A stretch of DNA of 14,285 bases from Zoogloeaceae bacterium (GCA_031259605.1 JAIRLE010000008.1:1-14285), one strand, 5' to 3'; shown: positions 1-7,592, counted from the first letter of the stretch. The notes: generated from the sequence alone by a model not told the origin. A program made the numbers and translations.

Positions 1-115
1 GCTCGGTAATGTACAGGATGGCATTGAGCAGTTGAAGGTTCGATAGACGGACGTTGCCCCGCTGCCGTGGCAGACAGTCCTCAATCTGGTGGTATTGCGC
101 TTCAGTGAGTTCCAT
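1..115 (-). CDS. IS5-type transposase, N-terminal fragment (continues beyond window)
   Basis: Read leftward from an ATG at 115, the frame is open to the window edge and gives 38 residues that start MELTEAQYHQIEDCLPRQRG and continue NVRLSNLQLLNAILYITE. This matches my memory of the N-terminal helical domain (DUF4096-like) of IS5-family transposases, which precedes the DDE catalytic domain. The catalytic part lies outside the window, so whether the gene is intact cannot be judged. It is too short to be found by length-based ORF calling. Reading direction and the short leader behind it (116-156) fit one end of an insertion sequence. Family call is from recognition of the N-terminus alone; the subgroup is not assigned. 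Confidence 0.75.
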   Translation of the reverse strand, partial: MELTEAQYHQIEDCLPRQRGNVRLSNLQLLNAILYITE

Positions 116-156
116 CTGCAAAGTATACCTTCTTGAACAGTAGTGTGAACACGCCC
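1..156 (-). mobile_element. End of an IS5-family insertion sequence
   Basis: The transposase fragment begins 40 bases inside the probable element end. Read leftward from about 156, the sequence starts AGGGCGTGTTCACAC, which resembles an IS5-group terminal inverted repeat. The exact boundary is inferred, because the other end and the target duplication are outside the window. Just beyond it, 157-170 matches the inner part of the 31-bp repeats found at 11625 and 14255, so the element may have inserted into or next to a copy of that repeat. Confidence 0.6.
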
Positions 157-496
157 TGGTTTTACGATGAGTGCCGTCACCGTATTTCCAGTCCGCGCCG
201 CCGCCTGCCGTCCGCTCTCCCGCTTCGCAGGAGAGCTTGCGCCCTGCAAAGGGCTGCGCTTCACCTATCCATGCAGACGCCTGTTCAGGAGAAAATCCTC
301 GGCGTGCCTCGGTGTTCCGGGTGGCTTGCCGCGTCGCTTTACTCCGGAGAATGACGGAGGGGAACGAAGCGATGTCGCGTGTCCTCCGTTTTCCATTGTG
401 TCCGCGCAAGGATCGAAAATTGCCATCCGCCATGACTTGCAGTAACCTTGCCGGCTTCCTTGCGTCAAGGCAAGGGCTTTACGTGTGAGGATCAGC
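157..496. repeat. Gene-free spacer with mosaic intergenic repeat modules
   Basis: No credible gene is seen here; the short open frames overlap each other and are repeat sequence. Modules visible: 157-170 (TGGTTTTACGATGA) matches 14 bases of the 31-bp repeats at 11625 and 14255. Bases 177-202 match 5913-5938 at 23 of 26 positions. Bases 214-236 form a hairpin, GCTCTCC/GGAGAGC. Bases 241-253 are the reverse complement of 5937-5949. A further small hairpin (CCTTGC/GCAAGG, 458-475) lies just upstream of maeB. No convincing sigma-70 promoter for maeB could be picked out. Confidence 0.6.
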
Positions 497-2770
497 ATGA
501 AGAAGGATTTGCGCGAAGCCGCGCTGGAGTATCACCGTCATCCAACACCCGGCAAGATTTCCATTTTCCCCACCAAGGGGCTGACCAATCAGCGCGATCT
601 GGCGCTGGCCTATTCGCCAGGCGTGGCCGCGCCGTGTGACGCCATTATCGAAAATCCGACGGCGGCGGCGGAATACACTTCGCGAGCGAACCTGGTGGGC
701 GTCGTCACCAACGGCACCGCCGTGCTGGGTCTGGGCAACATCGGCCCGCTCGCCGCCAAGCCGGTGATGGAAGGCAAGGCTTGCCTCTTCAAGAAATTCG
801 CCAACATCGACGTGTTCGACATCGAACTTGCCGAAAACGACCCGGACAAGCTGATCGACATCATCGCCTCGCTCGAACCCACGCTGGGCGGCGTCAATCT
901 TGAAGACATCAAGGCACCGGAGTGTTTCTACATTGAAAACAAACTGAAGGAACGGATGCAGATTCCAGTCTTTCACGATGACCAGCACGGCACCGCCATC
1001 ATCTCCGCCGCCGCCATGCTGAACGGCCTCAAGGTCGTCGGCAAGAAAATCGAAGCGATCCGCGTCGTCTGTTCCGGAGCGGGCGCGGCAGCGATTTCCT
1101 GTCTGGATCTATGGTGTCGCCTGGGCGTAAACAAGGAGAACATCACCGTCTGCGATTCCAAGGGCGTGATTTGGGTGGGACGCGACGAAAAACTCGATGC
1201 CTCCAAGGCGCGTTATGCGCAAAAAACCGATGCTCGCACCCTGGGTGACGCCATTGTCGGCGCGGATGTATTTCTCGGTCTTTCCACAGCTGGCGTGCTG
1301 AAGCCGGAAATGCTGTCCAACATGGCGGTGAATCCGCTGGTTTTCGCGCTCGCCAATCCTACGCCGGAAATCATGCCGGAGGAAGCCAAGGCAGTGCGAC
1401 CGGACGCCATCATCGCCACCGGGCGTTCCGACTATCCCAACCAGGTCAATAACGTGCTCTGCTTCCCCTTTATTTTCCGGGGGGCGCTGGATGTGAGCGC
1501 GACGCGCATTACCGAGGAAATGAAGCTCGCCTGCGTACACGCGATTGCCGCCATGGCCGAGGCGGAAATTTCCGATGAGGTAGCGGTGGCCTATCCCGGT
1601 CATCGGCTGGAATTTGGCCGCGAATATCTGATCCCCAAACCCTTTGATCCGCGCCTGATTGTGCGCATCGCGCCAGCGGTGGCGCGGGCGGCGATGGATT
1701 CCGGCGTTGCCGCCCGTCCCATTACGGATTGGGACGCCTATCGTCAACGTCTGACCGAATACGTCTATCAGACCGGCGCGGGAATGCGCGCCATCTTCCA
1801 GGCGGCACGGCAAATGCCCAACCGGCGCGTACTCTATGCCGAAGGCGAGGATGTGCGCGTATTGCGCGCCGTGCAGATCGTGCGCGAGGAAAGGCTGGCG
1901 CATCCCATTCTGATTGGGCGTCCCCAGATCATCAATCGGAATCTGCAAAAAACCAATCTGAAAATCCTTCCCGGCGTGGACTTCGACATCATCGACCCGG
2001 ACGGCAACACGCATTACCAGGAATGTTGGCAAGCCTATCACCAGTTGATGAAGCGTCAGGGCGTCACGGTGGATATGGCCAAGTTGCGCGTGCGCTCCGA
2101 TTACACGATGCTGGGCGCGTTGCTGGTGCGCCTGGGACATGCCGACGGCCTGATCTGCGGGCTTTCCGGACATTTTGACCTGCATTTGCGCGAAGTCGAT
2201 GAAATCATCGGCAAAGCGCCGGGACACAGCACCCTGGCGGCAATGAACCACCTGCTGCTGCCGGGGCGCTCGCTGTTCATCTGCGATACGCATGTCAACG
2301 AAAACCCGGACGCGCAGCAATTGGCCGACATTACCCTGATGGCGGCCGAAACCGTTCGTCGTTTCGGCTTTACCCCGAAAATCGCGCTGTTGTCGCACTC
2401 CAACTTTGGCTCCGCGCAATCGCCTTCCGCCCTCAAGATGCGCAAGGTACTGGCGATTGTGCGCGAAAAAGCGCCGGGGCTGGAAATCGACGGTGAAATG
2501 CACGGCGACACCGCGCTTTCCGAACATGTGCGTCAGTTTTCCGACCCGGATTCGCCGCTGAAAGGCGAGGCCAACGTGCTGATCATGCCCAACCTCGATG
2601 CCGCCAACATTTCCTACAATCTGTTGAAGATGACCGGCGGCGATGGCGTTACCATCGGCCCCATCCTGATGGGCGCGGCCAAGCCGGTGCATGTGCTCAC
2701 GCCCGCCGCTTCGGTGCGGCGCGTAGTCAATCTCACGGCGCTGGTCGCCACGGAAAAAAACAACGGATAG
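497..2770 (+). CDS. maeB: NADP-dependent malic enzyme with C-terminal phosphotransacetylase domain (MaeB type)
   Basis: Cytoplasmic enzyme that oxidatively decarboxylates malate to pyruvate, making NADPH. The 757-residue length is typical of the MaeB hybrid class. Residues 1 to about 170 form the malic N domain, with the AYSPGVA motif holding a likely catalytic Tyr39 and with Lys94 in KPVMEGKACLFKKF. The metal-binding stretch includes LEDIK (135-139) and VFHDDQHGTAI (158-168). The Rossmann nucleotide site is SGAGAAA (193-199), followed later by ALANPTPEI. From about residue 430 a PTA/PTB domain runs to the end. In this family it is usually not an active transacetylase but binds acetyl-CoA as an allosteric signal. 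The ATG at 497 is chosen because GAGG (487-490) sits 6 bases before it and the protein then begins MKKDLREAALEYHR like family members. A GTG at 485 would add four residues. It lies upstream of the DHH gene with a 72-base gap. Confidence 0.96.
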   Translation: MKKDLREAALEYHRHPTPGKISIFPTKGLTNQRDLALAYSPGVAAPCDAIIENPTAAAEYTSRANLVGVVTNGTAVLGLGNIGPLAAKPVMEGKACLFKKFANIDVFDIELAENDPDKLIDIIASLEPTLGGVNLEDIKAPECFYIENKLKERMQIPVFHDDQHGTAIISAAAMLNGLKVVGKKIEAIRVVCSGAGAAAISCLDLWCRLGVNKENITVCDSKGVIWVGRDEKLDASKARYAQKTDARTLGDAIVGADVFLGLSTAGVLKPEMLSNMAVNPLVFALANPTPEIMPEEAKAVRPDAIIATGRSDYPNQVNNVLCFPFIFRGALDVSATRITEEMKLACVHAIAAMAEAEISDEVAVAYPGHRLEFGREYLIPKPFDPRLIVRIAPAVARAAMDSGVAARPITDWDAYRQRLTEYVYQTGAGMRAIFQAARQMPNRRVLYAEGEDVRVLRAVQIVREERLAHPILIGRPQIINRNLQKTNLKILPGVDFDIIDPDGNTHYQECWQAYHQLMKRQGVTVDMAKLRVRSDYTMLGALLVRLGHADGLICGLSGHFDLHLREVDEIIGKAPGHSTLAAMNHLLLPGRSLFICDTHVNENPDAQQLADITLMAAETVRRFGFTPKIALLSHSNFGSAQSPSALKMRKVLAIVREKAPGLEIDGEMHGDTALSEHVRQFSDPDSPLKGEANVLIMPNLDAANISYNLLKMTGGDGVTIGPILMGAAKPVHVLTPAASVRRVVNLTALVATEKNNG

Positions 2771-2801
2771 ATCGTGCGCCTGTGTCCAAAATCAGTCTTT
2801 G

Positions 2802-2810
2802 TGTTTTAAT
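2802..2810 (+). promoter_or_regulatory. Possible extended -10 promoter for the DHH gene
   Basis: TGTTTTAAT lies 32 bases before the DHH start codon: a TGn element followed by a -10-like TTTAAT. There is no good -35 at 17 bases (GTGTCC). This is a weak, sequence-only suggestion; read-through from maeB is the alternative. Confidence 0.25.
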
Positions 2811-2842
2811 GGATCGTCTTGATCCCGCCCCGGAGAATCCCC

Positions 2843-3775
2843 ATGAATCATGAAAAATTCCGTCTGGTAACCCGCAGCGACTTCGATGGTTTGGTCTGCG
2901 CCGTTCTCTTGAATGAACTTGGTTTGATCGACGACATCAAGTTCGTGCATCCCAAGGACATGCAGGACGGCAAAATCAACATCAATTCCCGTGACATCAC
3001 CACCAACCTGCCCTACGTGCCGGAAGCGCGTCTTTCCTTTGATCATCACCTCTCGGAAACCCTGAGGAACACCAGTGGGCGCGAGAACCACATCATCGAC
3101 GCCAATGCCCCTTCCGCCGCGCGCGTGGTCTATGACTACTACGGCGGCAAATCCGCATTTCCGGCGGTTTCCGAAGAAATGATGGCGGCGGTGGACAAGG
3201 CCGACAGCGCCCAGTTCACGCGCGAGGAAATTCTCGATCCGAAAGACTGGGTGCTGCTCAACTACCTGATGGACGCGCGCACCGGCCTGGGACGCTTCCG
3301 CGAATTCCGCATCAGCAATTACGCGCTGATGATGGATTTGATCAAGTATTGCAAGAACCATACGATCGGCGAAATCCTCAACCTGCCCGATGTGCGCGAA
3401 CGCATGGATATTTATTTCGAACACGCCGAAAAAGCCGAGGAACAGATCAAACGCTGCGCCAGGGTCTACAAGAATCTGGTGGTGCTCGACCTGCGCGCCG
3501 AAGAAACCATTTATGCCACGAACCGTTTCATGGTGTACGCCCTGTTCCCGCAGATCAACATCTCCATTCACTGCATGTGGGGACTGCAAAAACAGAATAC
3601 CGTATTCGCCGTCGGCAAATCCATCCTGGATCGCAGCAGCAAGACCAATGTGGGCGAACGGATGCTCGCCTACGGCGGCGGCGGCCACGCCGCCGCCGGC
3701 ACCTGCCAGATCGCCAATGAAGAGGCCGATGCCGTATTGCAGAAACTCATCGCCCAAATCAACGCGGACGGGTGA
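2843..3775 (+). CDS. DHH-family phosphoesterase (exopolyphosphatase-like)
   Basis: A 310-residue cytoplasmic protein of the DHH/DHHA1 superfamily, metal-dependent phosphoesterases acting on polyphosphate, cyclic or short oligonucleotides or pyrophosphate. Motif I is SDFDG (12-16), the namesake DHH is at 67-69 (FDHHLSE), and DKADSAQF (118-125) supplies the fourth motif Asp residues. The C-terminal DHHA1 substrate loop is YGGGGHAAAG (277-286). So both halves of the active site look complete. Homologues of this length are often labelled exopolyphosphatase, but the substrate cannot be read from sequence. The start ATG at 2843 has CGGAG at 2831-2835, 7 bases upstream. A TTG at 2819 would add eight residues without support. 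It follows maeB on the same strand and converges on the HtrA gene. Confidence 0.9.
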   Translation: MNHEKFRLVTRSDFDGLVCAVLLNELGLIDDIKFVHPKDMQDGKININSRDITTNLPYVPEARLSFDHHLSETLRNTSGRENHIIDANAPSAARVVYDYYGGKSAFPAVSEEMMAAVDKADSAQFTREEILDPKDWVLLNYLMDARTGLGRFREFRISNYALMMDLIKYCKNHTIGEILNLPDVRERMDIYFEHAEKAEEQIKRCARVYKNLVVLDLRAEETIYATNRFMVYALFPQINISIHCMWGLQKQNTVFAVGKSILDRSSKTNVGERMLAYGGGGHAAAGTCQIANEEADAVLQKLIAQINADG

Positions 3776-3813
3776 ACGGAAGACATTGGGCGGATGATTG
3801 AACCTGTCCCGTA

Positions 3814-3958
3814 GAAACGAACGTATCCAATACCCAGGTAGAGACGCAGGACGTACGTATCCCGGAAGGCGGCAAGGTTTTCGGTCATGTCACCGTCACC
3901 GCTGGCGGCAACATCAGGCTATCCAAGTTTATCGGCGGCTTCGCCGCCGCAAATAGTC
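3814..3958 (+). pseudogene. Coding-like remnant, unknown origin
   Basis: One plus-strand frame reads TNVSNTQVETQDVRIPEGG and then KVFGHVTVTAGGNIRLSKFIGGFAAANSQ before running into the antisense of the HtrA gene. The composition (beta-rich, Gly- and Val-rich) looks protein-like rather than random. There is no start codon with a ribosome site, and a stop lies a few codons upstream. It could be the tail of a lost gene or chance reading of GC-rich DNA. No family recognised. Confidence 0.2.
3933..3949. terminator. Hairpin between convergent DHH and HtrA genes
   Basis: CGGCGGCTTCGCCGCCG is a perfect inverted repeat around a TTC loop (a UUCG-type tetraloop closed by C-G). It sits 8 bases from the stop end of the minus-strand HtrA gene and about 160 bases after the DHH stop. 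No U-run follows on either strand, so a factor-independent terminator is only a possibility. Confidence 0.35.
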
Positions 3959-5147
3959 AGTCCTCGGTCCTCTGTCTTCTGGCCGCCTGTGGCGGTCGTT
4001 GGCCGATTTTGACGGTGACCTCGATGATGTTCTGGGCGCGGCGCAGGCGGAAGACGGTTTCTTCGCCGGGTTTCAGCGCGGCGATGACGTCGAGCATTTC
4101 CCGCGGATCGCGGATGTCGCTGGCGTCAACGGCAAGCAGCACGTCGCCGGGCTGGATGCGCGCCTGATCCGCCGGGCTGCCGCGCACAACGCCCGCAATC
4201 AACGCGCCGCCGACATCCGGCAAGCCGAAGGATTCCGCCAGTTCCTGGGTGATTTCCTGCGCCTCCACGCCAATCCAGCCGCGGACGACTTCGCCGTTCT
4301 GGATAATCTGCTCCATGATTAGACGCGCGGAAGATACTGGAATGGCGAAGCCAATGCCCAAAGAACCGCCGGTACGTGAATAGATGGCGGTATTGATGCC
4401 AACGAGCGTGCCGCTTGCATCGACCAGCGCGCCGCCGGAATTGCCGGGATTGATGGCGGCGTCGGTCTGGATGAAATTCTCGAAGGTGTTGATGCCCAGA
4501 TGTGTGCGCCCCAAAGCGGAGACGATGCCCATCGTCACCGTCTGCCCCACGCCGAACGGATTGCCGATGGCCAGCACCATGTCGCCGACGCTGACGTTGT
4601 TCATGTGCCCGAAGGTGATGGCGGGCAGGTTGTCGGTTTTCACCCGGATGACGGCGAGATCGGATTCCGGGTCGGAACCGACGACCTTCGCTTTCAGCTT
4701 GCGTCCGTCGGCAAGCGCGACTTCAATCTGGTCGGCGGCGTCGATGACATGGAAATTGGTGAGAATGTAACCGTCTGAACTGACGATGACGCCGGATCCC
4801 AGACCGGACGCCTGACGCGGCGCGCTCTCGAAACCTTCGCCAAAAAAGCGGCGAAATACGGGATCGTCTATCAGAGGATGTTGTTGCGTCCGTACCTTCT
4901 GGCTGGTAAAAATATGCACCACGGCAGGCAGGGCGCGCCTGGCCGCTTCCCGGAAACCATAGGCGGCGGCAGCGCCGCTGGCGGCGTCGCCACGCGCGTC
5001 CTCCTGCAAGGTAATCACCGTGGGCGATGACCGCCGCGAAGGCGGCAGCCATTCCGGTTTCAGGGTCATGATCACAAACAGCAAGGCCAGCGCGACCGTC
5101 GTTGTTTGTGCAAAAATCAGCCATAATCTACGCATGGGAGCACTCAT
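3957..5147 (-). CDS. Membrane-anchored HtrA/DegS-like serine protease with one PDZ domain
   Basis: Envelope quality-control protease of the S1C (HtrA/Deg) family, 396 residues. One N-terminal hydrophobic segment (about 9-28) with no clear cleavage site suggests a membrane anchor with the protease in the periplasm. The catalytic triad is visible: His133 in TNFHVIDAAD, Asp163 in SDLAVIRV, and Ser237 in NPGNSGGAL. The oxyanion region is intact. A single PDZ domain follows (roughly 280-375), with GWIGVEAQEI and SPADQARIQPGDVLLAVD. One PDZ plus an anchor resembles DegS/AlgW more than the soluble two-PDZ DegP, but stress-signalling function is not shown. Its start overlaps that of the divergent NIF3 gene. 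The alternative ATG at 5135 gives MRRLWLIF and is equally possible; neither has a strong ribosome site. Confidence 0.93.
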   Translation of the reverse strand: MSAPMRRLWLIFAQTTTVALALLFVIMTLKPEWLPPSRRSSPTVITLQEDARGDAASGAAAAYGFREAARRALPAVVHIFTSQKVRTQQHPLIDDPVFRRFFGEGFESAPRQASGLGSGVIVSSDGYILTNFHVIDAADQIEVALADGRKLKAKVVGSDPESDLAVIRVKTDNLPAITFGHMNNVSVGDMVLAIGNPFGVGQTVTMGIVSALGRTHLGINTFENFIQTDAAINPGNSGGALVDASGTLVGINTAIYSRTGGSLGIGFAIPVSSARLIMEQIIQNGEVVRGWIGVEAQEITQELAESFGLPDVGGALIAGVVRGSPADQARIQPGDVLLAVDASDIRDPREMLDVIAALKPGEETVFRLRRAQNIIEVTVKIGQRPPQAARRQRTED

Positions 5148-5904
5148 GAAACATCGAGAACTGGAAAGTCTTCTGAACGCGCTGTTGGAAAGCGCGCGTT
5201 TTGCGGATTATTCCCCAAATGGCCTGCAAGTGGAAGGCCGCGCGGAAATCCGGCGGGTGGTCGTCGGCGTGAGCGCCAGCCAGGCGATGATTGACGCCGC
5301 GGCAAAACGGGGCGCAGACGCCCTCATCGTGCATCACGGTTTTTTCTGGAAGGGCGAAAATCCCTGCATCGTTGGCTATCGCCGCCAACGCCTCGCTACG
5401 CTCATCGTCCATGATCTCAATCTTTTCGCCTACCACCTGCCGCTGGACGCGCATCCCGAACTGGGCAACAACGCCCAATGGGCAAAAGCGATGGGCTGGC
5501 GCGTCTGCGGACGCTTTGGACAGCAGGACATGGGATTTTGGGGCGAACTGCCAGAACCCTGCCGCCTTGCGGAACTGGCGGCGCGGCTGACGGCGACGCT
5601 TGGGCGTCCGCCACTCTCCATCGGCGCGGAAGATCGCCGCATCCAGCATATCGCCTGGTGCTCCGGCGGCGCGCAAGGCTACATTGAGGATGTCTTGGCG
5701 CTAACTGCAACGACGGACATCGACGCCTATCTTTCCGGTGAAATTTCCGAACAGACGCCGCACATCGCGCAAGAAAATCGCATCGCCTACCTGGCCTGCG
5801 GCCACCATGCCAGCGAACGCTTCGGCCCGCAGGCGCTCGCCCTCTGGCTGCAAGCCAACACCGACCTGGACTGCGAATTCATCGACTGTCCCAACCCGGC
5901 GTAA
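5146..5904 (+). CDS. NIF3/YbgI-family dinuclear metal protein
   Basis: A 252-residue member of the NIF3 family (YbgI, often labelled GTP cyclohydrolase 1 type 2 homologue), which forms toroidal hexamers with a two-metal centre; the physiological reaction is unsettled. Expected metal ligands are present: His63-His64 in IVHHGFFWKG, Asp101 in YHLPLDAHPELGNN, and His220 and Glu224 in CGHHASERFG. The start ATG at 5146 has GGAG at 5137-5140, 5 bases upstream. The upstream in-frame start at 5020 would read back through the HtrA gene and is rejected. The ATG lies in a CATG shared with the opposite start codon of the HtrA gene. The stop codon TAA (5902-5904) touches a dispersed repeat. Confidence 0.94.
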   Translation: MKHRELESLLNALLESARFADYSPNGLQVEGRAEIRRVVVGVSASQAMIDAAAKRGADALIVHHGFFWKGENPCIVGYRRQRLATLIVHDLNLFAYHLPLDAHPELGNNAQWAKAMGWRVCGRFGQQDMGFWGELPEPCRLAELAARLTATLGRPPLSIGAEDRRIQHIAWCSGGAQGYIEDVLALTATTDIDAYLSGEISEQTPHIAQENRIAYLACGHHASERFGPQALALWLQANTDLDCEFIDCPNPA

Positions 5905-5949
5905 GAACCTGTTCATCGTATTTTCAGTCCGCGCCACCCTTTGCAGGGC
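5904..5949. repeat. Intergenic repeat module after the NIF3 gene
   Basis: Begins at the last base of the NIF3 stop codon. AGAACCTGTTCATCGTA (5904-5920) is found inverted at 11650-11664, where TACGATGAACAGGTTCT matches over 15 or more bases. Bases 5913-5938 match 177-202 (23 of 26). CCCTTTGCAGGGC (5937-5949) is a small hairpin and the reverse complement of 241-253. Confidence 0.65.
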
Positions 5950-5988
5950 ACGGGGCGTTTCTCCGTGAAGCGGGCGAGGGGGAAAACG

Positions 5989-6010
5989 GGCATTCATGCG
6001 ATTGCCCTGG
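5989..6010 (+). repeat. 22-bp repeat, exact inverted copy at 11250-11271
   Basis: The 22 bases starting GGCATTCATGCGATTG and ending CCCTGG recur exactly, as the reverse complement, at 11250-11271. Both copies point toward a downstream gene start: the universal stress gene here and the ApeP-type gene there. It could be the end of a dispersed repeat or a shared regulatory site. Confidence 0.75.
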
Positions 6011-6031
6011 CGTCGGCAATTCGCGGATAAT
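6002..6031 (+). promoter_or_regulatory. Likely sigma-70 promoter of the universal stress gene
   Basis: TTGCCC (6002-6007) and GATAAT (6026-6031) are separated by 18 bases, a good match to sigma-70 elements. Transcription would start near 6038 and leave a leader of about 54 bases before the ATG at 6092. The -35 hexamer lies inside the 22-bp repeat. Inferred from sequence only. Confidence 0.45.
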
Positions 6032-6091
6032 GCAGAAGTACGGATATCGATTTCCTGCAAAATGCAGCAACTGCCATGAAAGGAGAACGAC

Positions 6092-6535
6092 ATGTTCAAA
6101 CACATTCTGTTGCCCACCGACGGGACAGAGCTTTCCAACAAGACGGTGCGGCATGCGGTGTGCTTTGCGCGCGAGACGGGCGCGCGGATTACGGCCTTTT
6201 TCGCCAAGCCGGAATACCCCGTCACCTACTTTGGCGAAGGCGCGCTGATTGACCCGACCTCGCCGGAAAAATTCGCGGAGATGGCCGACCAGCAGGCGAA
6301 GGAAGTGTTCGCCTTCGTACTTCGGGAATGCCGGGAAGCGGGCGTCGAATGCCATACGGCCAGCGCGAACAGCGACATTCCCTATGAGGCGATCATCAAT
6401 GCCGCCAACCAGAACGGCTGCGACCTGATTTTCATGGCCTCACACGGACGCCGGGGCATCAGCGGCCTTTTGCTGGGCAGTGAAACCAACAAGGTGCTGA
6501 CCCATTCGCAGATTCCCGTGTTGGTTTACCGGTAG
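6092..6535 (+). CDS. Universal stress protein, UspA family, single domain
   Basis: A 147-residue cytoplasmic protein, the length of one Usp domain, starting MFKHILLPTDGTELSNK like the family. The ATP-binding loop near the C-terminus reads ASHGRRGISGLLLGSETN. This fits the G-2x-G-9x-G(S/T) pattern with Ala in place of the first Gly, a common variant, so nucleotide binding is likely. The domain closes with the usual VLTHSQIPVLVYR strand. AAAGGAG (6079-6085) lies 6 bases before the ATG. It stands alone between repeats, has its own promoter candidate and converges on fabI. Usp proteins are typically induced by growth arrest or stress; the target here is unknown. Confidence 0.95.
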   Translation: MFKHILLPTDGTELSNKTVRHAVCFARETGARITAFFAKPEYPVTYFGEGALIDPTSPEKFAEMADQQAKEVFAFVLRECREAGVECHTASANSDIPYEAIINAANQNGCDLIFMASHGRRGISGLLLGSETNKVLTHSQIPVLVYR

Positions 6536-6561
6536 CCGGGGTTCATGGAGAGCGCCCCGCG

Positions 6562-6583
6562 CGCGGGAACCAGTCCTCCCGCG
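6562..6583. terminator. Possible bidirectional terminator hairpin between usp and fabI
   Basis: CGCGGGA (6562-6568) and TCCCGCG (6577-6583) form a perfect 7-bp stem with an 8-base loop in the 56-base gap between convergent genes. No U-run is present on either side, so function is uncertain. Confidence 0.35.
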
Positions 6584-6591
6584 GGCAATGT

Positions 6592-7356
6592 TCAGCCGAC
6601 GATATGGTAGCCCGCGTCCACGTGGATGGTGCCGCCCGTCAGTCCCTTGGCGATGTCGCTGGCGAGATAGGCACACAGCGCGCCGATGTCGTCGATGGAC
6701 ACCAGGGTATGCAGCGGGGCGCGCTCGGTGGCTTTTTTCATGAGCTTGTCGAACTCCTTGATGCCGGAAGCGGCTCGCGTTTGCAAGGGTCCGGGCGAGA
6801 CCGCGTGTACTCGGATGCCCTTGATGCCGAGTTCGGCGGCCAGGTAGCGCGAGACCGATTGCAGCGCCGCCTTCACCGGCCCCATGATGCCGTAGTTTTC
6901 GATGACTTCGTCGGCACCCATGTAGCTCATGGTGAGCAGGCAGCCGCCATTCTTCATCAGCGGCTCGGCAAGTTTCGCCATGCGCACGAAAGAATGGCAG
7001 GAAACGTCCATGGCGCGCAAGAAGCCGTCGCGGCTGCAGTCGGCCACGCGCCCGTGCAGGTCGTCCTTGGGCGCGAAGGCGATGGAATGCAGCACAAAAT
7101 CCAGCCGCCCCCATTTTTCTTCGATGCGCTGGAAAACCGCTTCGAGTTCACCGGGCTGTTCCACGTCCAGCGGCTCGATGATCTGCGCGCCCAGGATTTC
7201 CGCCAGAGGCCGCACATGCGGCTCGGCCTTGGCGTTCAGATAGGTGATGGCAAGTTCCGCGCCGCAAAGCCCAAACGCCTTGGCGCAGCCGTAGGCGATG
7301 CTCTGATTGTTGGCGACGCCAACGACAAGCCCTCTTTTTCCATGTAAGTTCAGCAT
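6592..7356 (-). CDS. fabI: Enoyl-[acyl-carrier-protein] reductase, NADH type
   Basis: Catalyses the last step of each fatty acid elongation cycle, reducing trans-2-enoyl-ACP with NAD(P)H. The 254-residue protein is an SDR-fold FabI. The nucleotide motif is GVANNQSIAYG (13-23), HSIAFAPKDDL (90-100) lines the site, and the FabI-specific Tyr-x6-Lys pair is Tyr155 and Lys162 in NYGIMGPVKAA, with Tyr145 as the second conserved Tyr. SPGPLQTRAASGI (about 190-203) is the flexible substrate-loop region. AAGGAG lies about 12 bases before the ATG. It is on the same strand as the aryl-polyene-type genes, but a 236-base repeat-containing gap and its own promoter candidate suggest separate transcription. 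It is most likely the housekeeping enzyme. Confidence 0.95.
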   Translation of the reverse strand: MLNLHGKRGLVVGVANNQSIAYGCAKAFGLCGAELAITYLNAKAEPHVRPLAEILGAQIIEPLDVEQPGELEAVFQRIEEKWGRLDFVLHSIAFAPKDDLHGRVADCSRDGFLRAMDVSCHSFVRMAKLAEPLMKNGGCLLTMSYMGADEVIENYGIMGPVKAALQSVSRYLAAELGIKGIRVHAVSPGPLQTRAASGIKEFDKLMKKATERAPLHTLVSIDDIGALCAYLASDIAKGLTGGTIHVDAGYHIVG

Positions 7357-7388
7357 TTGGGGGTTGCTCCTTTTGAAAAAAAGGCGAC

Positions 7389-7417
7389 AGTATAAACCGA
7401 AGTCAGGATTTCAATCT
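7389..7417 (-). promoter_or_regulatory. Possible fabI promoter
   Basis: On the minus strand a strong -10-like TATACT occupies 7394-7389, with AGATTG (7417-7412) 17 bases upstream as a poor -35. The predicted start near 7382 leaves a leader of about 26 bases before fabI. The -10 is good; the -35 is not. Confidence 0.4.
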
Positions 7418-7500
7418 GTCATTTCATGGGGCTGGATCAGGGCTGGAGCATCGAATCGTGCGCAATTGAAGCACGGACGCGGGTTGCCGCCCGATTTTTT

Positions 7501-7577
7501 CTCTCCCGGCGCTAACGCGCCACACTCTCCCGCGAGCGGGCGAGGGAAACCCCTGGAGACCATGGACAGGTTCTGAA
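7501..7577. repeat. Intergenic repeat module between fabI and the secreted-protein genes
   Basis: CTCTCCCGGCGCTAACGCGC (7501-7520) and what follows are the near-exact reverse complement of 11297-11319. Bases 7525-7544 form a hairpin (CTCTCCCG/CGGGCGAG, one mismatch, CGAG loop). GACAGGTTCTGAA (7565-7577) matches AACAGGTTCTGAA at 11654-11666. The same modules occur in other gaps in different order, so this is a mosaic of repeat pieces. It could also act as a terminator for the operon ending at 7593. Confidence 0.6.
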
Positions 7578-7592
7578 ACGAAAATGCGCGCA

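Noticed and set aside
133..488. Small overlapping plus-strand frames upstream of maeB
   Set aside because: They cover repeat modules in several frames, lack ribosome sites, and overlap each other.
1109..2692. 527-codon open frame antisense to maeB
   Set aside because: It lies wholly inside a well-supported gene; the His- and Gly-rich translation is typical of antisense reading in GC-rich DNA, and it has no family resemblance.
7076..7088. Ala93 in FabI where E. coli has Gly93, a position linked to triclosan response
   Set aside because: HSIAFA with Ala is common in FabI proteins, including sensitive ones, so it says nothing about resistance.
6604..7347. 247-codon plus-strand frame across fabI
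   Set aside because: Antisense shadow of fabI, which has complete family motifs and a ribosome site.
7475..7505. GGGTTGCCGCCCG followed by ATTTTTT as a plus-strand terminator
   Set aside because: The stem is only about 4 bp and no plus-strand gene runs into it; the T-run is more likely chance next to the repeat.
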